NCBI RefSeq assembly: GCF_024448985.1
Contig: NZ_JAMOII010000004.1
Location: 62,001 to 126,000, forward strand
Source: Stutzerimonas stutzeri
GTDB lineage: Bacteria; Pseudomonadota; Gammaproteobacteria; Pseudomonadales; Pseudomonadaceae
Length of the DNA: 64,000 nt
Reading direction: 5' to 3'
The notes under the pieces were generated by a model. The model was given only the letters and a program-made list of their open reading frames with translations, did not search any database and was not told the origin of the DNA. Within the stretch, counting starts at the first letter, position 1. Each line of letters begins with the position of its first letter. The translations under genes were made by a program, and so were the position numbers. Positions 16,753 to 24,670 of this stretch are shown here, piece by piece.

Positions 16753-18171
16753 GTCCTTCGGTAAACGTGCATCCAGTAACCGACATAACGCCGAGTCGGC
16801 CGGCCAGTTGCGCAGAAACCGCGCACGGTCCTTGGCATAGGCGCGAGCGAAGCTGGTATCACTACTATGTTGTTGCGCCGCGTCCAAGTCGATCAGCGCC
16901 CAGCGGCCCTGCTCCCAAAACAGATTAGTGCCTTTCATATCGCCATGGCTGATGCGCTCGCGCAGCATGGCTTCGAACAGCTGATCCAGCGCCACCAGTT
17001 CGGACTCGGGCGGTGAACTGGAGAGATACGGCTGAAAGCGGGCGATTATATCCTCGCCCGCGCTGTATTCGGTAACCAGGTAACTGCGGCGGCGCAGGCC
17101 TAGCCAACGCAACTCCAGCACCGCCAGCGGCCGGGGCGTGGCGATGCCGAGAAATGCCAGGCGATTGCCTTCTATCCAGCTGTGCCAAGCGCGGCTCGGG
17201 CGCCAGCAGCGCTTGAGCCAGTGAAGAAGGTTCTTGATGTTGTAGCGCTTGATGACCAGTTGCCGCCCAGACTGCTCGGCCAGGGCCACAGTCGAACTAC
17301 CGCCCAGCTTCAGCGCGCGTCCCGCTTCGACAGCCACATCCGGCGCAGCCAGCAGCTCATGCAGCACGGGCTCATCCTCGCGACGCACGACACGCAGCTG
17401 ACCAAAACCACGGTCTACGCTGAACAAGGAGCAATCACGCCCAAGCTTGCCAAGGTAGTCGCGCAGCCGCCAACGCCGCACGCTGGCGATCTCCCGTAGC
17501 AAAGCCTCCATGGGAAGCGCATGCTCGCCATTGACCAGCAGGTAATGCACGAGTAGTTCTTCGATATGCGGTTCGAGGCTGCCAGGTAGCTGCGCGAAAA
17601 AAACGCCAAGGTTCGCCAGCACTTTGTCACGATCGAGCGGTTGCCCGGGTGTCTGCGCCTGCACGCCGCCGCCATCGATGAGGTACAGCTGCCCCTCATG
17701 GCGCAAGAGATTGTCCAGGTGCAGGTCGCTCTGCCACAAGCCTCTGGCATGAAGCTGCGCAATGGCGCCGAGCGCTTCGCCCAGCACGCCCTGCTGCGCA
17801 TCAGACAACGTGGGTTGCCGCTCCACCTCGCGCCACGCCTGTTCCAGACTTTGCGCGCCAGCCAAGTAGTCGAACAACAGCCAGCCGCCCTGCTCTGCCG
17901 CGACCCCCTCGACGAGCAGGGCGGGAGTGGTCATCCCCTGCTCAGCCAGCAACTGCGCGCCATGCCGCTCACGCTCGAAATGGCGCTCGGCCTTGCCACC
18001 GACCAGCAGTTTGGCCAGCACGTCGCGGCCCTGCCATTGCGCCTTGGCGACATAGCGCTGTCCCGGCAGCACGCGCAACCACTGCTGCAACGTCAACTCG
18101 CCGGGAGGCAGCATCAGCGTCAATGGCAATGCAGGCGAGCGTCCGGACTGCGCAAGCGCCACTAGATTCAT
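16732..18171 (-). CDS. Tandem kinase-fold LPS core protein
   Basis: 479 residues from the ATG at 18171, which overlaps the wapQ stop as ATGA; the frame extends further upstream only by running through wapQ. Two WaaP/InaA-like catalytic loops are visible: one near residues 155-180 (LWQSDLHLDNLL then YLIDGGGV) and a second near 415-440 (ISHGDMKGTNLFW then WALIDLDAAQ). It is therefore a fusion or duplication of two small kinase domains. It corresponds in place and size to the gene between wapQ and wapO in P. aeruginosa. A core heptose kinase role is likely but not proven. The last residues (KDSLKPEA) are written by the adjacent AAGCT repeat. Confidence 0.85.
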   Translation of the reverse strand: MNLVALAQSGRSPALPLTLMLPPGELTLQQWLRVLPGQRYVAKAQWQGRDVLAKLLVGGKAERHFERERHGAQLLAEQGMTTPALLVEGVAAEQGGWLLFDYLAGAQSLEQAWREVERQPTLSDAQQGVLGEALGAIAQLHARGLWQSDLHLDNLLRHEGQLYLIDGGGVQAQTPGQPLDRDKVLANLGVFFAQLPGSLEPHIEELLVHYLLVNGEHALPMEALLREIASVRRWRLRDYLGKLGRDCSLFSVDRGFGQLRVVRREDEPVLHELLAAPDVAVEAGRALKLGGSSTVALAEQSGRQLVIKRYNIKNLLHWLKRCWRPSRAWHSWIEGNRLAFLGIATPRPLAVLELRWLGLRRRSYLVTEYSAGEDIIARFQPYLSSSPPESELVALDQLFEAMLRERISHGDMKGTNLFWEQGRWALIDLDAAQQHSSDTSFARAYAKDRARFLRNWPADSALCRLLDARLPKDSLKPEA

Positions 18172-18923
18172 GCGCGCGCCACCTTGCTTTGCCGGCGACT
18201 GGCAATACGTTCCAACCAGTAATCGATGACCGGAGCACTGGAATCCTTCTTGAGATAGGCCTCCGTCAGCTGTCGTACTTCGCTTTCGCTCCAGATGTCC
18301 GCGCGACGAATCAGCGCTTCCACATCGACGATGCGGTCGGTCAAGCCAGGCAACAACGGCCGGGTCTTTTCCAGATCGATTAGACAGGCCTCGAAGCGCT
18401 CGCCAACCGGGCGCAAAAAGATGTGTTTGGGATAAAAACAGCCATGGCGCTGGCCGGCCCGATGCAACGTACGCGCGAGTTTTGCACAAGCCTGTAGCAA
18501 AGCCGTGCGCACCGCCGGATCTCGTTCGTGCCAGCCGCTCAGCCAGCTATCAAGATCCTGCCAACCATCCAGCGCCCGGGTAACCAAGATGGCGCGACGC
18601 TCCCCAGCGATACGACGCTCACCGAAATAGGCCGCCTGCAGCGCCGGGATCCCTAGGCGCAGGTAATGCTGGATGCTACGGAACTCGCGAGCGAAGGTGG
18701 GCTCGCCGAACGGACGACGCAACGTGTGAGTCAGGTAGTTGCTTTGCCGCTTCAGGTAGTAGGCCGCCCCGTCCAACTCCAGGCGAAATACACTGCTCCA
18801 GCCGCCGCGCCCGGTATTAGGCGCGTCCACCGAATCGAGCTGTAATGCCCACAGCGCGTCGAAACTGTCTAGCCCATGCGCCTGCAGAATCGCTCTGTCA
18901 CGCTCTGAAAAATATTCGCTCAT
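18168..18923 (-). CDS. wapQ: LPS core heptose kinase-family protein WapQ, catalytic Asp apparently missing
   Basis: 251 residues of the WaaP-like family, third of four overlapping kinase-fold genes. The Lys of the ATP site may be the one in AYYLKRQSNYL (about 55-65), and the DFG-like Asp183 is in ACLIDLEKTR. The catalytic loop reads RHGCFYPKHIFL at 159-170: where WaaP has HRDFY, this protein has HGCFY, so Cys162 stands at the Asp position. Either another residue serves or the protein is a pseudokinase partner. ATG at 18923 overlaps the wapP stop by 4 bases, and the 3' end overlaps the next gene by 4 bases, implying coupled translation. Confidence 0.85.
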   Translation of the reverse strand: MSEYFSERDRAILQAHGLDSFDALWALQLDSVDAPNTGRGGWSSVFRLELDGAAYYLKRQSNYLTHTLRRPFGEPTFAREFRSIQHYLRLGIPALQAAYFGERRIAGERRAILVTRALDGWQDLDSWLSGWHERDPAVRTALLQACAKLARTLHRAGQRHGCFYPKHIFLRPVGERFEACLIDLEKTRPLLPGLTDRIVDVEALIRRADIWSESEVRQLTEAYLKKDSSAPVIDYWLERIASRRQSKVARA

Positions 18924-19657
18924 TCCCGACCCTCGAAATACTTGAGCACTTGGTCGATCAGCTCGCGATCAGCCGGTACCAGACGCGGGCGTTGCTGGTA
19001 CTGCAGGTAGAAGCGCAGCCGCTGAGTGCGGCTCAGGTGATACTTGGCGACTTTGTCCAGGCAGGCCAGATCCTTGACGATGCGTCGGCGCAGGAACGGG
19101 CCCCACCAGAAGTCGCCGGATGGACAATCGATCAAGAACAGCTTGCCGGCACCGTTGACCAGCAAATTGCGCCACTTCAGGTCGTTGTGGGCGAAGCGAT
19201 GATCGTGCAGGGCGCGGGTCACAGATGCCACCTGTCGGCTGATGCGCCCGACCCAGTCCCGGTCGCCCAGGCGTGGGTCGTTGCCCTTGGCAATCGCCGC
19301 CATGTCCATGGTATCCGGCACCTCCAGGGTGATCAGCGCGCCGCGAGCGAATGCGCCAGCGCGACGCTCCATACCCCAGGCCACCAGCGGCGCCACGGGA
19401 ATGCCCCATCGCTCGAAATGTTTGAGGTTTTGCCATTCAGCCTTGACCCGCGGGCGTCCCAGGTAACGGCGTAGATTCTTGCCCGCCGCCCAGTAACGTT
19501 TGACGTAATAACGCAGGCCTTCGTACTCGACGCGGATCACCTCGGACAGCGGGTCGCGGGCGATCGGCTCGCCTTCAAGCGCGAAAACCGCCTCCAGGCT
19601 GGCGAATGCGTGCGCCGCTCCGGCCGTTATATCGCCGACGACCCGCCAACTACTCAC
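18920..19657 (-). CDS. wapP: LPS core heptose kinase-family protein WapP
   Basis: 245-residue small kinase acting on the inner core in the cytoplasm. The ATP-site Lys is in RYYVKRYWAAGKNLRRYLGR (49-68). The catalytic loop FAHNDLKWRNLLV has Asp159, and the metal-binding Asp177 is in LFLIDCPSG. It starts at GTG 19657 in a GTGA overlap with waaP. The complete active-site set contrasts with WapQ downstream. Family members phosphorylate heptose or support WaaP action; the exact position cannot be read from sequence. Confidence 0.87.
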   Translation of the reverse strand: MSSWRVVGDITAGAAHAFASLEAVFALEGEPIARDPLSEVIRVEYEGLRYYVKRYWAAGKNLRRYLGRPRVKAEWQNLKHFERWGIPVAPLVAWGMERRAGAFARGALITLEVPDTMDMAAIAKGNDPRLGDRDWVGRISRQVASVTRALHDHRFAHNDLKWRNLLVNGAGKLFLIDCPSGDFWWGPFLRRRIVKDLACLDKVAKYHLSRTQRLRFYLQYQQRPRLVPADRELIDQVLKYFEGRE

Positions 19658-20466
19658 TGGGCACCCGGCGCGTATTTGCGCTCATAACGGCTTTGAAGCC
19701 TGTCCGCCTTGCTTTCCAGCCAACGCAGCAACGGGGCCTCGTCACGCAGCGCCTCGCGCAGAGGACGCTGGAAATAGGTCTGCAGAAAACGCAGTTTGTC
19801 GCGACGGGTCAGGCCAATGCCCAATGCCGAAAAATACAGCCCGGCCAGATCCTTGTTGCGCCAGCGACGCGGCGTCTGTGTACGGGTCTGGGCGCGGTGC
19901 AGATCGATCAGCGATAGACGGAAATCCTGGGCCCTTACTGGCTTGTCGGTGTGCAGCAGGAAGTGACAGATATAGAAGTCCCGATGATTGACCCCGGCAC
20001 GGTGCATGGTGCCGGCCATGTGCGCGACTTCCGCGATCAGCGCACGCTTGAGCGGCGGCTCAGGCGGATTCTGCAGCCAATCGGCGCTGTAATCCTCAAG
20101 ACTGATCGTGGGCGCCAGCTCCTCGGTGATGATGAAGGAATGCTGCGCTGCAGGATTTCCACCACGCTCGCCATAAGCCACCGCGGTCATGGTCGGCACG
20201 CCCGCTTGATGCAGGCGCTGAATAGCCCGCCACTCCTGCCCGGCCCCCAGCACCGGCGCCTTGGCAGTGCTCAGGTTCTTGAAAATCTCACCCCAGCCGA
20301 TTCCGCGGTGGATTTTAACGAAATAGCCACGCCCATCAACTTCGGTACGCAAGGTGCGGCGGGCTTCCAGCTCGCGGTAGACCTGGCCCTGCAAATGTTC
20401 AACAGCCTCGAACGGGTCGCGCCCCGCCCAGAGCGTCATGAAGGGCTCGGCAAGAATCAGTTTCAT
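19654..20466 (-). CDS. waaP: Lipopolysaccharide heptose I kinase WaaP
   Basis: 270 residues, the usual length, phosphorylating O-4 of the first heptose, a modification essential for outer-membrane integrity in P. aeruginosa. Motifs visible: YFVKIHRGIGW (ATP-site Lys51), NHRDFYICHFLLH with catalytic Asp163, and SLIDLHRAQ with Asp188. The ATG at 20466 overlaps the waaG stop by 4 bases, and its own stop overlaps wapP by 4 bases, so waaG-waaP-wapP-wapQ form a tightly coupled unit. It is the best conserved kinase of the row. Confidence 0.95.
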   Translation of the reverse strand: MKLILAEPFMTLWAGRDPFEAVEHLQGQVYRELEARRTLRTEVDGRGYFVKIHRGIGWGEIFKNLSTAKAPVLGAGQEWRAIQRLHQAGVPTMTAVAYGERGGNPAAQHSFIITEELAPTISLEDYSADWLQNPPEPPLKRALIAEVAHMAGTMHRAGVNHRDFYICHFLLHTDKPVRAQDFRLSLIDLHRAQTRTQTPRRWRNKDLAGLYFSALGIGLTRRDKLRFLQTYFQRPLREALRDEAPLLRWLESKADRLQSRYERKYAPGAQ

Positions 20467-21584
20467 GGACGTTCAGCCAGGATTATGTCGGCTGCCTTCT
20501 GCGGCATCGAGTAGAGGTCCGCGGTATCGGCATAAGCCAACGCATTTTTTGCCCAGCGCCTGCGCTGCTCGTCGTCAGCCAGCATGTCGGCCAGTAAACG
20601 GTCGAGATTCGCTTGCTCGAACGGGCTGGGCACCACCTGCCCGCAGTCGGCTTCGGCAATGTAATGCGCGTAACCGCAGACATCAGTCACCAGTACTGGT
20701 AATCCGGCGACCAGCGCCTCCAGCAGCACGGTACCGGTGTTCTCGTTGTAAGCGGGATGGATCAGCAGGTCGGCGCCCAGAAGAAAACGCGGGATATCGC
20801 TGCGGCCCTTGAGAAATTCGACCTGCGCAGAAATACCCAACGTCTTGGCCTGCAGCTGGAAGGCCTTGGGGTCATCCTGGCCGATGACGAACAGACGAGT
20901 GCGTTTTTTCGATTCGCGAGGGAGTGAAGCCAGCGCCTTGAGGCTGCGGTCGAGGCCCTTGGTCTTGAAGCCGGAACCGATCTGCACCAGCAACAATTCG
21001 TCGTACTGCAGCTCGAACTCCTCACGAAACTCGGCGCGGATTTCAGCGGCATCGGCCGGCGCACGGCGATCTTGGGCAATACCCGGCGGCAACAAATGAA
21101 AGCGCTCGCCCGGCGTCGAGTAATGTTTGACGAACAGCGACTGCTGCACTTCGGAGATCATCAGAATCTCAGTCTTCGACTGCGGCGCAAATACCGCGCG
21201 CTCGTATTCGGCGAAATGCTTGTAGCGCCCCCAGCGGCGATAGATCGGGTTGCGCAGGGTTTGCGCCTTGTCTTCGAAACAGGGGTCGGCCGCGTAGTAG
21301 ACGTCCAAACCGGGCATCTTGTTGAAACCGATGACGCGGTTCACCGGACGCTTCGCCAAATCCTTCTCGACCCAGGCCGTGAAGCGCTCATTGCGTGTGT
21401 GATTGAAGATGGCTTTGACCGGCGCGATCAGCACTTCGAAGCCGTCCGGCACCTCGCCTTCCCAGATCATCGTATAGACCCGGATGCTATGGCCGCGCCG
21501 CTGGCACTCCAGCGCGATGCGCATGAAGTCCCGCTGCAGTCCGCCGAACGGAAAATACTTGTAAAGAATGAAGGCCAATTGCAT
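20463..21584 (-). CDS. waaG: LPS core glucosyltransferase/galactosyltransferase I (WaaG)
   Basis: GT4-family GT-B enzyme of 373 residues that adds the first outer-core hexosamine or hexose to heptose II. The N-terminus LAFILYKYFPFGGLQRDFMRIA is the family acceptor-side signature. The C-terminal donor region has HPAYNENTGTVLLEALVAGLPV with the E-x7-E pattern. In Pseudomonas the transferred sugar is N-acetylgalactosamine as I recall. ATG at 21584 shares one base with the waaC stop (TGATG). Confidence 0.95.
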   Translation of the reverse strand: MQLAFILYKYFPFGGLQRDFMRIALECQRRGHSIRVYTMIWEGEVPDGFEVLIAPVKAIFNHTRNERFTAWVEKDLAKRPVNRVIGFNKMPGLDVYYAADPCFEDKAQTLRNPIYRRWGRYKHFAEYERAVFAPQSKTEILMISEVQQSLFVKHYSTPGERFHLLPPGIAQDRRAPADAAEIRAEFREEFELQYDELLLVQIGSGFKTKGLDRSLKALASLPRESKKRTRLFVIGQDDPKAFQLQAKTLGISAQVEFLKGRSDIPRFLLGADLLIHPAYNENTGTVLLEALVAGLPVLVTDVCGYAHYIAEADCGQVVPSPFEQANLDRLLADMLADDEQRRRWAKNALAYADTADLYSMPQKAADIILAERP

Positions 21585-22585
21585 CAGTGCATCCCCGATG
21601 ACCGCAACAGGGCCTTGAGTTCGCTAGCGACGCGCTCGGGCGGGAGGTTGTCGAAGCAAGGTTTATGACGATCGCCTTTGCCGGCATTGGGGCCGCTGGC
21701 GCACAGATGTACTTGCGAGCGCCCGTACGCACCGACACGGCCAGGGAGCGTCGGGCCGTAAAGCGAGATGCTCGGCACGTCCAGCGCCGCTGCGAGGTGA
21801 CCGAGGCCTGTATCGACCGCAACACAGGCCCGCGCACCGGCAACGACCTTGGCAATTCCGCCGAGATTCAGCCGGGGCAGCACCGACACGCCAGCCAAGC
21901 CATCAGCGATGCGCTCGGCACGCGCTTTTTCGTCTGCATTGCCCCACGGCAGTCGAATCGCCCACCCGAATGCGCTCATCCGCTCGGCCAGTTCACGCCA
22001 GTACTGTTCAGGCCAATGCTTGCTCGGCCAGGTGGTGCCGTGCAGGAACAAAAGATAGGGCGCCTCGCCCGGCGTCGCCAGCTGGTTACGATCCAGGCCG
22101 TAGTCGGCGACCGTCTCGGGCGCGGGGTAACCGAGCGATTGAGCGAACAACTGCCGCACCCGCTCCAGAGCGTGCTGGTCACGCGGCACAGCGTAGCGGC
22201 GATCATAAAAGCGCGATGCCAGCGGTTCGCGTGCAGAGTCACGATCCAGACCAGCAATCGGCGCCTTGACGTAACGTGTCAGCCAGGCACTTTTAAGCAA
22301 ACCTTGGGCATCGATGACCAGATCGTAGCGGGTCTCGCGCAGGCGCGCCTTGAACCGCCGCCACTCACCGGAACGAAGGGTCTGCAGAGGCTGCTTGCGC
22401 CAACGGCGAATCGCCACTGGGATGACCTGCGCCACCGCCGGATGCCAGGCGGGGATTTCGGCGAAGCCCTCTTCCACCACCCAATCGAACTGGATGCCGG
22501 GAACCGCGCGCTGTGCATCGGTCACCGCCGGGAGCGTATGCACCACGTCGCCCAGCGACGAGGTCTTGATCAGCAACACCCTCAC
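21584..22585 (-). CDS. waaC: Lipopolysaccharide heptosyltransferase I
   Basis: GT9 enzyme of 333 residues that adds the first L-glycero-D-manno-heptose to Kdo2-lipid A. N-terminal RVLLIKTSSLGDVVHTLPAV is the acceptor-binding signature, and C-terminal FLHGTTWPSKHWPEQYW and AVDTGLGHLAAALDVPSISLYGPT form the ADP-heptose site. It begins with GTG at 22585, directly after the waaF stop with no gap. It uses the ADP-heptose made through HldE at the far end of the same locus. Confidence 0.96.
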   Translation of the reverse strand: MRVLLIKTSSLGDVVHTLPAVTDAQRAVPGIQFDWVVEEGFAEIPAWHPAVAQVIPVAIRRWRKQPLQTLRSGEWRRFKARLRETRYDLVIDAQGLLKSAWLTRYVKAPIAGLDRDSAREPLASRFYDRRYAVPRDQHALERVRQLFAQSLGYPAPETVADYGLDRNQLATPGEAPYLLFLHGTTWPSKHWPEQYWRELAERMSAFGWAIRLPWGNADEKARAERIADGLAGVSVLPRLNLGGIAKVVAGARACVAVDTGLGHLAAALDVPSISLYGPTLPGRVGAYGRSQVHLCASGPNAGKGDRHKPCFDNLPPERVASELKALLRSSGMH

Positions 22586-23620
22586 TCAGCGCACCTCGAT
22601 CGGCTGGGGGATCAGGCGGTCCAGCGCCTCGTTCACCCTATTCGGCTCGAGCTCGCGCATGCAGTTATTGTGGCCGAAGCGGCAGGTGCGCTCGAAACAG
22701 GGACTGCAATCCAGGCCCAGACGGACGACTTCGACCTGCTCGGACAATGGCGGCGTGAAGGCGGGCGAGGTGGAGCCATAGACCGACACCAGCGGGCGGC
22801 CGAGCGCGGCGGCCACATGCATCAGGCCCGAATCATTAGAAACCACGGCTTCGGCACAGGACAGCAGATCGATCGCCTCGGCCAAGCTGGTTTCACCCGC
22901 GAGGTTCAACGCCTCTTCGCGTAATCCGGGAATCAGTCGCTGACGGATATCTTCACCCACCGCATGATCGTTCTTCGAGCCGAACAGCCAGACCTGCCAG
23001 CCTTCGCGAATCTTCGCTTCGGCCACCCTGGCGAAATGCTCGGCTGGCCAGCGCTTGGATTCACCGAATTCGGCCCCCGGGCACAGCGCCAATACCGGTC
23101 GATCCAGGCCCAGACCAAAGCGCGCCAGCGCCGCATCACGACTTTGGGCATCGATGCGTAGCGACGGGTTCGGATAGGGCTTGGGCAGCTCGACGCCCGG
23201 CTCGAAGGCCAGCGCCATGAAACGCTCGATCATCAACGGATAGCGCTGCTTGTCTAGCTTGCGGATATCATTGAGCAGCCCGAAGCGCATCTCGCCGCGC
23301 CAGCCGGTACGCTTGGGGATGCCGGCGAAAAACGGTACCAGTGCCGATTTCAGCGAGTTGGGCAGCAGGATCGCCTGCTCATACTGGCCACGAAGGCTCT
23401 GCGCGACCTTGCGTCGGGTCGCCATGTCGAGCACGCCGTGGCCGAGCGGGAAGCTCAGGGCCTGGCGGACCTCAGGCATGCGCTCGAGAATCGGACGACT
23501 CCACTCCGGCGCCAGCACGTCGATCTGGCAATCCGGATGGCGCTGTTTCAGGCAGATGAACAGCGTCTGCGCCATCACCATGTCGCCGACCCAGCTGGGA
23601 CCTACGATCAGAATATTCAT
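22586..23620 (-). CDS. waaF: Lipopolysaccharide heptosyltransferase II
   Basis: GT9 enzyme of 344 residues adding the second heptose. The N-terminus NILIVGPSWVGDMVMAQ and the C-terminal CPGAEFGESKRWPAEHFA and VSNDSGLMHVAAALGRPLVSVYG are the heptosyltransferase II signatures. It is the first gene of the minus-strand LPS run. The AAGCTGGAAGC repeat abuts its ATG (23620), leaving no recognisable Shine-Dalgarno sequence immediately upstream, which is unusual for a leading gene. Confidence 0.96.
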   Translation of the reverse strand: MNILIVGPSWVGDMVMAQTLFICLKQRHPDCQIDVLAPEWSRPILERMPEVRQALSFPLGHGVLDMATRRKVAQSLRGQYEQAILLPNSLKSALVPFFAGIPKRTGWRGEMRFGLLNDIRKLDKQRYPLMIERFMALAFEPGVELPKPYPNPSLRIDAQSRDAALARFGLGLDRPVLALCPGAEFGESKRWPAEHFARVAEAKIREGWQVWLFGSKNDHAVGEDIRQRLIPGLREEALNLAGETSLAEAIDLLSCAEAVVSNDSGLMHVAAALGRPLVSVYGSTSPAFTPPLSEQVEVVRLGLDCSPCFERTCRFGHNNCMRELEPNRVNEALDRLIPQPIEVR

Positions 23621-23700
23621 AAGCTGGAAGCCATAAGCTTGAAGCTGGAAGCGAGCGCCGGAGTGATCTTCACTTCCAGCTTCTGGCTTCCAGCTCGCGG
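23621..23700. repeat. AAGCTGGAAGC-type repeat between ilvE and waaF
   Basis: Direct units (AAGCTGGAAGCC, GCTTGAAGCTGGAAGCG) at 23621-23653 face complementary units (CTTCCAGCTTCTGGCTTCCAG) at 23672-23694, forming a long imperfect hairpin that fills the whole gap between ilvE and waaF. It may stop or stabilise the ilvE transcript. It leaves no room for a normal ribosome site for waaF. Confidence 0.75.
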
Positions 23701-23701
23701 C

Positions 23702-24625
23702 TTACTTGACCAACGTCCGCCATTCGGCATGGGCATCGGTCTTGCCGGACACCAGATCGAAGTAAGCCTTCTGGATGCGCTCGGTGACCGGACCACGGCG
23801 GCCGATGCCGATGTTGCGGCCATCGACTTCGCGAATTGGCGTGACTTCGGCGGCGGTGCCGGTGAAGAAGGCTTCGTCGGCGATGTAGACCTCGTCGCGC
23901 GTGATGCGTTTTTCCACCACTTTGATGCCTAGCTCGTCGGCCAAGGTCAGCACGGTGCCACGGGTGATGCCATTGAGGCAGGCGGTAACTTCAGGGGTGT
24001 AGATCACGCCGTCCTTGATGATGAAGATATTCTCGCCCGAACCTTCGGCGACGTAGCCTTCGGGATCGAGCATCAGCGCCTCGTCGGCGCCACCGGAGAT
24101 GGCTTCCTGCAGAGCCAGCATGGAGTTGATGTAAGCACCGTTGGACTTGGCGCGGGTCATGCTGATGTTGACGTGGTGACGGGTGAAGGAACTGGTGCGC
24201 ACCTTGATGCCCGTTTCCAGCGCTTCATCGCCCATGTAGGCGCCCCAATGCCAAGCGGCGACGATCACGTGCACCTTCAGGCCGCTGGCGCGCAGACCCA
24301 TGCCTTCACTTCCGTAGAACACCATCGGACGGATGTAGGCGCTTTCTAAATTGTTCTCCCGAACCGCGGCGCGGGTCGCCTCGTTAACCTCCTCCTTCGA
24401 GTACGGCATCTTCATGTTCATGATGTGCGCCGAATCGAACAGACGGTCGGTGTGCGCCTGCAGGCGGAAGATCGCGGTGCCGGCCGGAGTATCGTAGGCG
24501 CGCACGCCCTCGAAAACGCCCATGCCGTAGTGCAGGGTGTGAGTCAGCACATGGGTGGTCGCATCGCGCCACTGCACCAGCTCACCGTCATACCAGATCA
24601 CGCCATCACGATCGGCCATCGACAT
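23702..24625 (-). CDS. ilvE: Branched-chain amino acid aminotransferase
   Basis: Fold-type IV PLP enzyme of 307 residues that transfers the amino group between glutamate and the 2-oxo acids of leucine, isoleucine and valine. Family segments are visible: GMGVFEGVRAYDTPAGTAIFRL, the Lys region MTRAKSNGAYINSMLALQEA, EGSGENIFIIKDG and the phosphate-binding FFTGTAAEVTPI. The ATG at 24625 (MSMADRDGV) has GAGGTG 6 bases upstream; the in-frame GTG at 24634 is less likely. It lies 45 bases after glnE on the same strand. Confidence 0.96.
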   Translation of the reverse strand: MSMADRDGVIWYDGELVQWRDATTHVLTHTLHYGMGVFEGVRAYDTPAGTAIFRLQAHTDRLFDSAHIMNMKMPYSKEEVNEATRAAVRENNLESAYIRPMVFYGSEGMGLRASGLKVHVIVAAWHWGAYMGDEALETGIKVRTSSFTRHHVNISMTRAKSNGAYINSMLALQEAISGGADEALMLDPEGYVAEGSGENIFIIKDGVIYTPEVTACLNGITRGTVLTLADELGIKVVEKRITRDEVYIADEAFFTGTAAEVTPIREVDGRNIGIGRRGPVTERIQKAYFDLVSGKTDAHAEWRTLVK

Positions 24626-24670
24626 TGTTGCCACCTCGGAATTCGATAAATGCTCTGTTTGCAGACGAGT

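Noticed and set aside
16732-18489. Longer start for the tandem kinase-like gene
   Set aside because: The extra 106 residues are the wapQ sequence in the wrong frame; the ATGA overlap at 18171 is the natural start.
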